A DNA stretch of 50,274 nt from Bifidobacterium breve (lineage in GTDB: Bacteria > Actinomycetota > Acidimicrobiia > Acidimicrobiales > Ilumatobacteraceae), in contig CAMCZG010000006.1 of the NCBI GenBank assembly GCA_945886445.1, forward strand, positions 1-50,274, given 5' to 3'. Under the pieces are notes generated by a model. It did no database searches and was not told the origin of the DNA. It worked only from the letters and a program-made list of their open reading frames with translations. This document shows positions 15,268 through 24,381 of the stretch, piece by piece. A program made the position numbers and the translations under genes. Within the stretch, counting starts at the first letter, position 1; every line of letters begins with the position of its first letter.

Positions 15268-16575
15268 TTAGCCAATGGTTGCGCTGACCACAATAGATTT
15301 TTCTATGCCCAGTGTGAGCCGAGATGTTGAGTAGTCCTCGGTCAGCATGAACTGTTCACCATCGCGCGAACCAATGCGGCTGGTCCAGCCGTTGCCTTCA
15401 ATGATCTTCACTGCTTCATCTTCTCCAAGACCCACCAACGCCTTCGCATCTTTTTCGGTCGGTAAAGCGGCTTGAACTACTGGCCCTGGCTCCACTGCTC
15501 CCCCATCTACTGCCGGAGTTCCTCCAGCTGATGAGCCCGTACTGCCGCTACCTGCACCAGGGGTAGTGACGTTGACATCGTTATCGGGAACTGTGGTTGT
15601 TGGAGTTTGTTCAATGTATTTATCGTCAAGAGCAAGTGCGCTCACTGTGGAACCATCAGTGGTTGCATATTCGTACGACGGAAGTAGCCATAAAGTTTTA
15701 TCGCTGGCAATAACAGGAGTTAACGACGTAGAAACCTTGCTGAGGCGAATTGTTTGCACCACCACTTCCTCTGCAGGAAGAGTTGCCATGTCTTGTGCAA
15801 TAGCAGCCTTCGTACTCACTGCGCCATACCCAAACCAACCGGAATAGCGCGGGTCACCCAAGCGATTGACTGCTTCAGTGGTGCTCACGATCGGGTATTT
15901 CGGACCTCGCGTGAACTTTAAAAAGTTTCCTTGTGCATAGGTCACTGCGCCATTTGCGCCGAGGCCTATATTCCACGACATCGGCGACCGCATGCCATCG
16001 AATGTTTCCCAAGCAGTTGCCCATACACCGTACGTATCGCCATTCACCTCAACGTTCGCGTCATTCACTTCAATGCCCATTTTCGACAGCATTTCCTGCA
16101 CCATGGTTTTTGCTTCAGTTTTTGTTGGCACATTTTCAGGGACAGGTGGCGCTACCACTGTTTGGTCGGAATCACTCATACCGACTGTGCTGGCACCTGA
16201 GTAATACCAACTGAGGTACGGGTCGCCTTCTGAGGTCTGCACCTCAGAACTTTTCACACCGAGTGCCGTTGCAATTTTCTTCAGAGCAGCATCGCTAGCA
16301 ACCACGTCGGTACGTGCACGCCAGCTTGACGCATCTTTTCCAAGATCAGCAAGTACACCATCGACTACGTATTTCACCGAGTAATTTGGCGCCATCATTT
16401 TTGAATCGCTATTGCTTGATTCAGGGGCACCCACCGCATCGCTAGCCGAACGTGTTGACACGTCAAGTGAAAACGAAATGGGTTGCGGTTGCGACTCTTG
16501 TGCACCACATGCAACAAGGCCAAAAATGGCAACACCACACAAACTGACAAAAGAGCGAAATGTTGAAGTGTTCAT
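15268..16575 (-). CDS. Putative lipoprotein of unknown function
   Basis: 435 residues with a lipoprotein signal peptide: a short basic start, hydrophobic core and lipobox LVAC with cysteine at residue 23. The mature protein is Ser/Thr/Val-rich and mostly beta-type, with a Gly/Ser/Thr/Pro linker (about residues 338-365) before a C-terminal domain of about 75 residues. That end (KDAKALVGLGEDEAVKIIEGNGWTSRIGSRDGEQFMLTEDY) resembles the inhibitor/PASTA-like 'Asp-Gly-Glu' modules seen in actinobacterial secreted proteins, but the match is only by eye. It is unusual in lying between ffh and ftsY with short gaps, so it is probably co-transcribed with the SRP genes. Confidence 0.8.
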   Translation of the reverse strand: MNTSTFRSFVSLCGVAIFGLVACGAQESQPQPISFSLDVSTRSASDAVGAPESSNSDSKMMAPNYSVKYVVDGVLADLGKDASSWRARTDVVASDAALKKIATALGVKSSEVQTSEGDPYLSWYYSGASTVGMSDSDQTVVAPPVPENVPTKTEAKTMVQEMLSKMGIEVNDANVEVNGDTYGVWATAWETFDGMRSPMSWNIGLGANGAVTYAQGNFLKFTRGPKYPIVSTTEAVNRLGDPRYSGWFGYGAVSTKAAIAQDMATLPAEEVVVQTIRLSKVSTSLTPVIASDKTLWLLPSYEYATTDGSTVSALALDDKYIEQTPTTTVPDNDVNVTTPGAGSGSTGSSAGGTPAVDGGAVEPGPVVQAALPTEKDAKALVGLGEDEAVKIIEGNGWTSRIGSRDGEQFMLTEDYSTSRLTLGIEKSIVVSATIG

Positions 16576-16587
16576 ACTCCTCAGACG

Positions 16588-17655
16588 TTACGCCTCTGCG
16601 AAAAGTTCCCGCACATATTCTTCGGGGTTGAACGGCACAAGGTCGCCAATGGTTTCGCCAAGACCCACCAATTTCACCGGAATACCCAGCTGGGTTTCAA
16701 TGGCAAAAACGATGCCACCTTTGGCAGAACCATCAAGCTTTGTAAGGACTACGCCCGTGACGTTGGTTGCCAATGTAAATTGTTCTGCCTGTGATAAGCC
16801 ATTTTGCCCTGTGGTTGCGTCAATGACTAAAAGTACTTCTGTCACTGTTCCGGCTTCCTTTTCAGCAACACGACGAACCTTCTTGAGCTCTTCCATGAGG
16901 TTCGACTTGTTCTGCAAACGACCGGCCGTGTCACCCAATACAAGATCTCGGTTATTCGCTGCGGCACTTTGCACCGCATCGAAGATCACCGCACTGGGGT
17001 CTCCGCCTTCACTGCCTCGCACAATGGGAACCTCGGCTCGCTGCGCCCACGTTTCCAACTGTTCACCCGCAGCCGCACGAAAGGTATCGCCTGCTGCCAA
17101 AAGCACGGAACGGCCCAATGCTTTCTGCGCAAAAGCCACCTTGCCAATTGTGGTTGTTTTTCCTACCCCGTTAACGCCAACAAAAAGCCAAATATTTGGC
17201 ATCTTCACCGATGAATCGAAATGTAATTCCCGCGAATTGCTACTCAGCTGGCCAGCCATTTCACCCTGCAGAGCGTCGAGTAATTCATGTGGGTTGCTGA
17301 TGTCTTTGCGCCCTACTCGCGACTTCAAACTTTCCAGAAGCGCAGTTGTTGTAGCTAAACCAACATCGGCGCGCAGCAGAGTTTCTTCTAGTTCTTCCCA
17401 CGTTTCGGAAGTGATTTTGTCTTTCCCCCGCAGTACAGCGAATGAACCATTAAAGACCCCGGCCGCACGAGCAAAACGCCGCACCACTCCTGGTGCAGGC
17501 TCGGGTTCGGGCTCAGGCTCTGCAACGACAACCTCAACAGGTACCTCTAACGATTGTTCCGGTGCAGCTTTGCGGCGGTTGTACAACACCACGCCCACAC
17601 CAAAGAGAACAACAAGGCCAACAAGAACTAATAAAATCACGGGGGCAGAATTCAT
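16588..17655 (-). CDS. ftsY: Signal recognition particle receptor FtsY
   Basis: 355 residues. The protein starts with a membrane helix (ILLVLVGLVVLFGVGVVLY, residues 7-25), then an acidic Glu-Pro linker (EPEPEPEPAPG), then the N and G domains. G-domain motifs are the P-loop VGVNGVGKTTTIGKVA, DTFRAAAGEQL, GDTAGRLQNK, and LTKLDGSAKGG, with the closing GETIGDLVPFNPEEYV. FtsY receives the SRP-ribosome complex at the membrane. The residue before the Asp of the DTAGR motif is Gly where bulkier aliphatic residues are usual. The membrane anchor fits actinobacterial FtsY proteins. Confidence 0.97.
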   Translation of the reverse strand: MNSAPVILLVLVGLVVLFGVGVVLYNRRKAAPEQSLEVPVEVVVAEPEPEPEPAPGVVRRFARAAGVFNGSFAVLRGKDKITSETWEELEETLLRADVGLATTTALLESLKSRVGRKDISNPHELLDALQGEMAGQLSSNSRELHFDSSVKMPNIWLFVGVNGVGKTTTIGKVAFAQKALGRSVLLAAGDTFRAAAGEQLETWAQRAEVPIVRGSEGGDPSAVIFDAVQSAAANNRDLVLGDTAGRLQNKSNLMEELKKVRRVAEKEAGTVTEVLLVIDATTGQNGLSQAEQFTLATNVTGVVLTKLDGSAKGGIVFAIETQLGIPVKLVGLGETIGDLVPFNPEEYVRELFAEA

Positions 17656-17682
17656 ACAACTCTCTTCAGTAGGTATTCACAC

Positions 17683-20600
17683 TCATTCATTGCCGGAAGA
17701 CGAATTGCGCTCCACGATCACTTTTGATGAACCACCTGGTTGCATCGTGACACCTAAAAGACAATCGGCGGCTTCCATAGTTCGCTTTTGATGGCTGACC
17801 ACAATGAGTTGCGCATCGTTGCGGAACTCTGAGAGCAAACTCAAAAAGCGAGTGAGGTTCGGGTCGTCCAGCGCTGCTTCAACTTCATCCATTACGTAGA
17901 ACGGAGATGGGCGGCTGCGGAAAACCGCGAACAAAAATGCCAACGCCGCAAGCGAACGTTCTCCACCGGAAAGCAACGATAATTTCTTAATATTCTTTCC
18001 ACCGGGCTTTGCTTCTACTTCAATGCCAGTGTTCAACATGTCTTGTGGGCTCGTGAGAACGAGTGCTCCCTTGCCACCTGGGAAGAGCATTTCGAAAAGT
18101 TCTCCAAAGTTGCGGGCCACATCGGCGTACGCGGTAGTGAAGACAGTTTGGATTTCTTCATCAACTGCCTTGATGACTCGCAAAAGATCGCGGCGCGTAT
18201 TGCGCACATCTTCAAGTTGTGCCTCAAGAAATTCATTGCGCTTTTGCAACTCAGTAAATTCTTCAAGTGCCAATGGGTTAATAGGGCCCATCAAACGCAG
18301 TTCACGCTCGAGATCGCGAGCACGAACAACAGGAGTGAGACCCGCAGGAACTTCAGGTGCCTCGGCTGCTTCAGCAACTTCAGGCTCCACTTCAAGATCG
18401 CGACGCAGTGCTTCAATGGAGGCCTCTAGGCGCATGCGCATTTCCGCTTCTTCAATTTCTGTGCGGCGCCCACGCTCACGTGCATCATCGAGCGCCTTTT
18501 CACTGGTGCTGCGTTCACGCCGTGCCTCATCGAGCCGTTGAGCAACAGAACGCACCTCATCGCTTTGCTTGCGACGAGCTTCGCGCAGTTGTTGCAACAG
18601 TGCCTCGGTAGTAATGCGATGCTGGTCGACGAGTTCGCTTAAAGCAACAATTGCAATAAATGATTTCTCTATGCGTTCACGTTGCCCCGATGCAGCAGCA
18701 CGTGCTTCAGTATCGGCCGTAAGGCGAGATTCTGTTTCACTTAAACGCCGCTCGACGAACTGCTTGCGTTCGCGCAATCCAACAGAGCGCACTTCAAGAT
18801 CTTTTTGTCGCAGAGCAAAATCGGAGGCCCGTGCGTCGAGGCTGGCACGAGCAGCACCAATAGCGCGCATCGTTTCTGCTTCTTGAGCTTCGTCGGCTTC
18901 TAACTTTGGCAAAAGCGCTTCAAGTTCATTGATGCGCTGAGCAGCACGTTCTACACGAGCGCCCACATCGTCACGTTGTGAGCGAACGGCGTCGGATTCA
19001 GCAACAACTTCACGACGCTCAGAAGTGACTTTCGATAACGAATCGGCTGCCAACAAGCGAGCTGTTTTTAAAACATCATGTCGACGTTCAATATCGGAAA
19101 GTGCTTCACGAGCGGTGAGAACTTCAGCTCGCGCACGGCTCAACTCGCCTTCACGTCGCTCGGCTTCCGTGGTCGCAATAGCCGAACTTTCAATGGCATC
19201 TTCTAGCGCGCTTGCCGTGACGGCATCGCCCTGAGCACCAAGACGCCAACCCGTTGCACCAAAGCGGTCGCCGCGCTCGGTGACTACGAATAGCTGAGGG
19301 TTATTCAGGGCAATTTCTACTGCTGCACCCCACGATGTTGCACACACGCTGTTGGAAAGCAGACGATCGAGTAGCGCATTCACCGATGCTTCGTGTTGAC
19401 CACCATTGGCACGCACGAATTGACGTACCAGCAGCGCACCAGCCGGCTGCGGTGCTGGCTGAACAGCACTGGTGACACCCAAAGCAAGCACTGCGCCTTG
19501 CAAACTCTTTATGTCAAGTTGATTGAGCGCATTGCGAGCAGCGTCAACATCAGACATGACGATGCCAGCAATTGCATCGCCGAGTGCAGCGTTGACCGCT
19601 TCTTCACGACCAGCATCAATAGTAACCAGGTCGACCAGCGCACCAACCACTCCAGAAACATCTTTCAAATGCTGCAAACCCGCACGGCTACGTGCTGCCT
19701 CAAGAGCTTCGCGCAGAACTTCTACACGAGCACTCCAATGCGCGCGTTGCGCACTTGCAATAGAGGCAACTTGCGTCATGGAGTCGAAGGCCACCTCGGC
19801 GCCGGAGCGACGTTCTGAGGCCCCACCCACTTGGTTTTCTAAGAGTTCTGCGGCGGCCTCGGCATTTTCGTATTCATTACCTAGTCGTTCAATATCTTGT
19901 AACAGTCGCTCTGCACGGTCTTCAAGTTGCGCAATGCGCGTACTTACCCGCTGGAGTTCGGCACGGTCACGTTCGTCATTATTATGCAAAGTGCGTAATT
20001 CACCGCGTACTTCTGCTGCAGCACTTGCGGCTACTGGTACAGGCAATTCAGGAAGTGTGTCTTCCCCATCGGCTTCGCGTCGCGATTCAAAGTCGGAAAT
20101 TTGTAGAGCAAGATCATCGGACTCTGGCGACAAGGCTGAAAGTGCGGAATCAATTTCTTCAAGTTCGCTGCGCAATGCAAAGGCGTCAGTTTCGAGCGAT
20201 GCCATGACATCGGAGTCCATGAACTGACTGCGATCACGTTCCATTGAGCGGCGTCGTTCTGCCAAGAGTGCTGAAAGACCACGTGAACGTTCACGCAATT
20301 GCTCAACGCGCACCAACTGGTCACTCACTCCAGTGTCGCCAAGAGCCGTAAGTTCAACCTCGCTCGCGGCAACTAAGACATCGAGCTCAGCCATGCGGGT
20401 ACGAATAGCTTGTTCTTTTTCTACCGAAGCATTTTTCTCAACTGCAATGTTTGACAGTTTCTCTTTCGCAACCAAAATTTCTTGACCGGCTATGTACAGC
20501 TGCAAAATATTTAATTCAGCAACCAATGCTCCGTGTCGGCGAGCAGCATCTGCTTGACGCTCTAAAGGACGCAACTGACGCCGTACTTCACGAATGAGAT

Positions 20601-21177
20601 CTTGTACGCGCAAGAGGTTTGCCTCTGTACCGTCAAGACGACGCTCAGCTTTTTCTTTGCGCTTGCGATATTTCAAAACGCCAGCAGCTTCTTCAATAAT
20701 TGCCCGGCGATCTTCAGGACGCGCATTCAGCACTGCATCAATTTGGCCTTGACCAATGATGATGTGTTGCTGGCGACCTACGCCTGCATCAGACAAAAGT
20801 TCTTGAACATCGAGCAATCGACATTCCACACCGTTGATGGTGTATTCACTTTCACCGCTACGAAACAGCGTGCGACCCACCGTAATTTCGGTGAAATCGA
20901 TTGCCAATAGGCCCAAAGAGTTATCGAGGGTGAGGAGCACTTCAGCGCGGCCTAGAGCCGGACGCTTCGCTGTACCTGCGAAAATAACGTCATCCATCTT
21001 TTGGCTGCGCACCGAAGATGGGGCCTGAGCACCAAGCACCCATGCAATGGCATCGACCACGTTGGATTTACCCGAGCCGTTTGGGCCAACAACAACAGTG
21101 ACGCCAGACTCAAGTTCCATTGCCGTTGTATCGGCAAAAGACTTGAAGCCTTTCATGGTGAGAGTTTTCAAAAACAC
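17683..21177 (-). CDS. smc: Chromosome segregation protein SMC
   Basis: 1164 residues, full-length SMC. Walker A is GPNGSGKSNVVD (from residue 31); two long coiled coils rich in Arg, Glu and Ala flank a hinge (about 500-660); the C-terminal head carries the ABC signature LLSGGERSLAAL (about 1069) and Walker B FYVMDEVEAALDD (about 1093). SMC loads at parS sites through ParB and, with ScpAB, aligns chromosome arms. The start is GTG, giving the typical N-terminus FLKTLTMKGFKSFAD. ftsY follows after 27 bases, an arrangement shared with Bacillus. Confidence 0.98.
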   Translation of the reverse strand: MFLKTLTMKGFKSFADTTAMELESGVTVVVGPNGSGKSNVVDAIAWVLGAQAPSSVRSQKMDDVIFAGTAKRPALGRAEVLLTLDNSLGLLAIDFTEITVGRTLFRSGESEYTINGVECRLLDVQELLSDAGVGRQQHIIIGQGQIDAVLNARPEDRRAIIEEAAGVLKYRKRKEKAERRLDGTEANLLRVQDLIREVRRQLRPLERQADAARRHGALVAELNILQLYIAGQEILVAKEKLSNIAVEKNASVEKEQAIRTRMAELDVLVAASEVELTALGDTGVSDQLVRVEQLRERSRGLSALLAERRRSMERDRSQFMDSDVMASLETDAFALRSELEEIDSALSALSPESDDLALQISDFESRREADGEDTLPELPVPVAASAAAEVRGELRTLHNNDERDRAELQRVSTRIAQLEDRAERLLQDIERLGNEYENAEAAAELLENQVGGASERRSGAEVAFDSMTQVASIASAQRAHWSARVEVLREALEAARSRAGLQHLKDVSGVVGALVDLVTIDAGREEAVNAALGDAIAGIVMSDVDAARNALNQLDIKSLQGAVLALGVTSAVQPAPQPAGALLVRQFVRANGGQHEASVNALLDRLLSNSVCATSWGAAVEIALNNPQLFVVTERGDRFGATGWRLGAQGDAVTASALEDAIESSAIATTEAERREGELSRARAEVLTAREALSDIERRHDVLKTARLLAADSLSKVTSERREVVAESDAVRSQRDDVGARVERAAQRINELEALLPKLEADEAQEAETMRAIGAARASLDARASDFALRQKDLEVRSVGLRERKQFVERRLSETESRLTADTEARAAASGQRERIEKSFIAIVALSELVDQHRITTEALLQQLREARRKQSDEVRSVAQRLDEARRERSTSEKALDDARERGRRTEIEEAEMRMRLEASIEALRRDLEVEPEVAEAAEAPEVPAGLTPVVRARDLERELRLMGPINPLALEEFTELQKRNEFLEAQLEDVRNTRRDLLRVIKAVDEEIQTVFTTAYADVARNFGELFEMLFPGGKGALVLTSPQDMLNTGIEVEAKPGGKNIKKLSLLSGGERSLAALAFLFAVFRSRPSPFYVMDEVEAALDDPNLTRFLSLLSEFRNDAQLIVVSHQKRTMEAADCLLGVTMQPGGSSKVIVERNSSSGNE

Positions 21178-21236
21178 AGCGTTTTGACAGTATCCGAAAT
21201 GTCACCCCGATCTATATTCCGATTGCCGAAGAGCCC

Positions 21237-22103
21237 CTATTTCTGGCAAACAGGGCAAAAGTGCGTTGATCTGCCTGCGCCCATCACCCTTTTGATGATT
21301 CCGCGCCCGCAGGTGCGGCACCTCTCACCTTGCCGGGCATAGACCCGGTGCTCGGTTTGGAAGATCCCTTCCTTGCCGAGGGCATCAACATATTGAGTAT
21401 CGGCCAAGGTAGACCCGCCCGCTGCCACTGCCTCGGCGAGCACTTCACCTATATGACCATGAAGCTCGCGTAGTTGCTTCACCGACAGTGTGGCGCTGAG
21501 GTGGTTCCAGCGCAGGCGTGCGCGATGCAAAATTTCATCGGCGTAAATATTGCCAATTCCGGCCACCACCGACTGATCGAGCAACAATGCCTTGACCCCA
21601 CGATTTCCCCGAGCAAAGCGCTCACGAAAAGCATCGAAGGTGAAGTTGCCCGTGAGTGGGTCGAGCCCGAGACGCGCTACTTCAGGCACTAGCGACTCGG
21701 TTCCCGCTTCTAAGTTGTCGTCGTCGGGGTTGTAGACCACGACTTCGCCGAATGTTCGTGGGTCAACAAAGCGCAACTCACGAACATCTTCATTTTTCTT
21801 CTCAAGGGTCAGCACTACATGTGTGTGTTTTTCGCGAGAGTCCCCGGGTGCGGCAAGTAGCAGTCGACCACTCATGCGCAGGTGCACCATCATCACATTT
21901 CCCGACGACAAATCGAACAGCAAATACTTGCCGTGACGCCGCACAGCAACAATAGTTTCCTGATGCAAACCAGCGATAAGGGCTTGTTTGCTACTGCGTC
22001 GCACTGTACGTTCTCGACCCACCTCTACTTGCGTAATGCGCGCACCTACCACTGCGTTTTCCACGCTACGGCGTACCGTTTCCACTTCGGGAAGTTCAGG
22101 CAT
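21237..22103 (-). CDS. mutM: Formamidopyrimidine-DNA glycosylase
   Basis: 288 residues. MutM excises 8-oxoguanine and Fapy lesions. The start at 22103 gives the required N-terminal PELPEVETVRRS after Met removal (Pro1 nucleophile, Glu2), whereas the longer open frame would bury it. Other marks are GKYLLFDL, the helix-two-turn-helix region LLLDQSVVAGIGNIYADEIL and a C-terminal zinc finger (CRTCG ... FCPVCQ). The start overlaps the rnc stop by 8 bases, so translation is coupled. Confidence 0.98.
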   Translation of the reverse strand: MPELPEVETVRRSVENAVVGARITQVEVGRERTVRRSSKQALIAGLHQETIVAVRRHGKYLLFDLSSGNVMMVHLRMSGRLLLAAPGDSREKHTHVVLTLEKKNEDVRELRFVDPRTFGEVVVYNPDDDNLEAGTESLVPEVARLGLDPLTGNFTFDAFRERFARGNRGVKALLLDQSVVAGIGNIYADEILHRARLRWNHLSATLSVKQLRELHGHIGEVLAEAVAAGGSTLADTQYVDALGKEGIFQTEHRVYARQGERCRTCGRGIIKRVMGAGRSTHFCPVCQK

Positions 22104-22806
22104 CGAGAAGATCACACGCAGCTTGCGCCGCAACTTGCTCTGCTGCTTTTTTTGAACGACCTACACCAAAGGTCTCTAATTTCCCCACACGCACAGATGC
22201 GGTAAAGGTTTTATCGTGATCGGGGCCAATACTTTCCACCGAATACTCAGGTGGGTTGAGGCCCATGCGCGCCACCAGCTCTTGCAATACTGTTTTGAAA
22301 TCGAGGCGATCAATATTGGGGAGGGCTTCTTGCATTGCAGGAAGTAACACCGCTTCTACTGCACTGAACGCGGCCCCGGCCCCACCATCAAGATAAATAG
22401 CGCCAACGACTGCTTCAAAAGCATCGGACAACAGCGAAGTTTTATCGCGCCCGCCCGCAGCATCTTCGCCTTTTCCTAACAACAAAGCGTCGCCAAGATG
22501 AATACCACGAGCAATACGTGCGAGCGCAGCAGCACTGACCACACTCTTGCGTAAGTCGGTTAAGCGACCTTCGGGAAGTTCAGAAAACTGTCGATACGCA
22601 ATATCGGCAACTACCCAACCCAATACGGCGTCGCCAAGAAACTCCAAACGTTCATTCGAACGCTCGGCACCATTTTCTGACTGCCAGGAACGATGCAGGA
22701 AGGCATCTTGCAACAATTGTGGGTCACGAAACTCGTATTGGAACGCCGCACATACAGCACGCAACGACTCTGAAGAGGAAACACCGAGCGAAGCAGAGTC
22801 GCCCAT
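22096..22806 (-). CDS. rnc: Ribonuclease III
   Basis: 236 residues. The endonuclease domain has the signature NERLEFLGDAVLGWVVAD with the metal-binding Glu and Asp, and DAFEAVVGAIYLDGG with the second catalytic acidic pair; a double-stranded RNA-binding domain occupies the last 70 residues (FKTVLQELVARMG ... GRSKKAAEQVAAQAA). RNase III processes rRNA precursors and structured RNAs. It sits between acpP and mutM, 5 bases from acpP. Confidence 0.97.
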   Translation of the reverse strand: MGDSASLGVSSSESLRAVCAAFQYEFRDPQLLQDAFLHRSWQSENGAERSNERLEFLGDAVLGWVVADIAYRQFSELPEGRLTDLRKSVVSAAALARIARGIHLGDALLLGKGEDAAGGRDKTSLLSDAFEAVVGAIYLDGGAGAAFSAVEAVLLPAMQEALPNIDRLDFKTVLQELVARMGLNPPEYSVESIGPDHDKTFTASVRVGKLETFGVGRSKKAAEQVAAQAACDLLDA

Positions 22807-22811
22807 GGAAG

Positions 22812-23087
22812 TTAAGCGCCCTTCGAGATGCGCCCGAACACATAGTCAACGGCATCACGCACAGTTTTGAGGTCTTGAAGATCTTCGTCGTCTATGCGGA
22901 AGTTCGGGACAATGGTGGACAGTTCTTCTTCTAATGCCTCTACAAGTTCAATGAGTGCCAGCGAGTCGGCATCGAGGTCGTCGGAAAACGACTGACCTTC
23001 CGAAATTGCACTCGATTCAATTTCAAGAATCTCTGAGAGTTGGTCGCGGATGATGGTGAATACTCCGGCACGATCGATTGATGACAT
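22812..23087 (-). CDS. acpP: Acyl carrier protein
   Basis: 91 residues. The DSL motif in DDLDADSLALIELVEALEEE holds the serine (about residue 42) that receives 4'-phosphopantetheine; the protein is strongly acidic as expected. The frame is open for 13 codons upstream, but ATG at 23087 is preceded by AAGGAG. It is the carrier for fatty acid synthesis, located between plsX and rnc. The usual fabD/fabG/fabF neighbours are not here. Confidence 0.95.
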   Translation of the reverse strand: MSSIDRAGVFTIIRDQLSEILEIESSAISEGQSFSDDLDADSLALIELVEALEEELSTIVPNFRIDDEDLQDLKTVRDAVDYVFGRISKGA

Positions 23088-23100
23088 GGAATGACTCCTT

Positions 23101-24096
23101 TTACTGATCTGTTGACTGTAGACCAATGGCCTGACGAATCTCGTTGACTATGTTGCAGTCGACCATTTCTTTGGCCACTTTGATGCCATTCAACATGGCT
23201 CGTGCACCGGAAGACCCGTGAGAAATGATGCAAACGCCATCGACGCCCAGCAAAATGGCCCCACCCGTGGAATCGGGGTCAAGGGATTCATACAACGGAA
23301 GAAGCGCTGGCAAAAGAGCATTGGCGTGTTCTTGGTATTCAGGGGTGGAACCAAATGCACCAAACAGCGCTTTAATAACCGTCTTCAAACTTCCTTCAAG
23401 GGTTTTTAACACCACGTTGCCTGTAAAGCCGTCGGTCACCACCACGTCGACATCGTCAGACATGATGTCGCGACCTTCCACATTTCCAATGAAGTGAAAG
23501 CCAGATGCCGATGACAACAGTTTGAATGCCTCTTTGCGCAATGAGTCGCCCTTGCCTGGCTCTTCGCCAATTGACAACAGACCCACGCGAGGAGTTTCAA
23601 CGCCATAACGATTTTTTGAATAGATACTGCCCATGAGCGCAAACTGTGTGAGCCACTCGGCTTGCACATCGGCATTGGCACCAGCGTCGAGAAGAACAGT
23701 TGGACGACCACCAGGAACGGGAATTGGAGTAGCAATTGCAGGACGATTCACGCCCTTAATGCGACCCATGCGTAGCAGTGCAGAAGCCATAGTTGCTCCG
23801 GTGTTACCGGCAGAGATCATGGCACTTGCTGCTCCGTCGCGCACTGCTTCAGCACTACGCACCAATGTGGAATCTTTTTTACGTCGCACGCCACCTGCGG
23901 CGTCTTCATCCATTGCTATGACTTCATTGGCAATGATGTGTGGAATGCCAGAAATGTCTAGTGACGTGAGCGACGCAAGATTGTCGGGGCCAACAAGAGC
24001 ACAAGGAATGCCTGCAGCAATAGCTTCTAGAACACCCTGAATAATTTCCTCGGGGGCACGGTCGCCACCCATCGCGTCAACCGCGACTGGCAACAC
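23101..24096 (-). CDS. plsX: Phosphate acyltransferase PlsX
   Basis: 331 residues. PlsX makes acyl-phosphate from acyl-ACP for PlsY in phospholipid synthesis. Signatures are the N-terminal VAVDAMGGDRAPEEIIQG, the SAGNTGATMASALLRMGRIKGVNRPA segment, LLDAGANADV, and VVTDGFTGNVVLKTLEG with GGAILLGVDGVCIISHGSS near the end. The start is GTG at 24096. It lies 4 bases from rpmF, keeping the rpmF-plsX-acpP order common in bacteria. Confidence 0.97.
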   Translation of the reverse strand: MLPVAVDAMGGDRAPEEIIQGVLEAIAAGIPCALVGPDNLASLTSLDISGIPHIIANEVIAMDEDAAGGVRRKKDSTLVRSAEAVRDGAASAMISAGNTGATMASALLRMGRIKGVNRPAIATPIPVPGGRPTVLLDAGANADVQAEWLTQFALMGSIYSKNRYGVETPRVGLLSIGEEPGKGDSLRKEAFKLLSSASGFHFIGNVEGRDIMSDDVDVVVTDGFTGNVVLKTLEGSLKTVIKALFGAFGSTPEYQEHANALLPALLPLYESLDPDSTGGAILLGVDGVCIISHGSSGARAMLNGIKVAKEMVDCNIVNEIRQAIGLQSTDQ

Positions 24097-24100
24097 GGGA

Positions 24101-24280
24101 CTAAGCGACTTCTACCGCGGTGCGACCTTTGTACCAGCCGCAACCACCACACACGATGTGTGGCTTTTTTGCCACACCACAACGTGGGCACACGCTGCGT
24201 GAAGGCACCGTCATTTTCATGTTCGCCGACCGACGGCTGCGGCTCTTCATTTTGGAAGTTTTCTTTTTAGGAACAGCCAC
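24101..24280 (-). CDS. rpmF: 50S ribosomal protein L32
   Basis: 59 residues. The start is GTG at 24280, giving the conserved AVPKKKTSKMKSRSRRS N-terminus and preceded by a GGAG site; the open frame runs nine codons further. The zinc ribbon is CPRCG ... CGGCGWYKGR, i.e. the cysteine-containing (C+) form. The 101-base leader between DUF177 and this gene holds no other gene. Confidence 0.96.
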   Translation of the reverse strand: MAVPKKKTSKMKSRSRRSANMKMTVPSRSVCPRCGVAKKPHIVCGGCGWYKGRTAVEVA

Positions 24281-24381
24281 AATTTTCTCCGTCGAACTTG
24301 GCGCCACCTGGATGTGCGCTCAACTAGCCGTTTGATGATATCGGCGCACTCCCCCTCATCGGCAACCCCGAACGGCGAGAA

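Noticed and set aside
16412-17791. 459-codon plus-strand open frame
   Set aside because: Antisense to ftsY and the ends of two neighbours; composition is that of a shadow frame.
19523-20227. 234-codon Ser/Arg/Ala-rich plus-strand frame inside smc
   Set aside because: Antisense to the SMC coiled coil; its composition reflects reverse-complemented Glu/Arg/Ala codons.
21183-21204. TGACA...TGTCA half-palindrome upstream of smc
   Set aside because: Only 5-base arms with a 10-base spacer; too weak to call an operator.
24314-24348. Nested small inverted repeats in the rpmF leader
   Set aside because: Short arms (6 and 4 bases) without a T-run; could be chance, so no attenuator or riboswitch is called.
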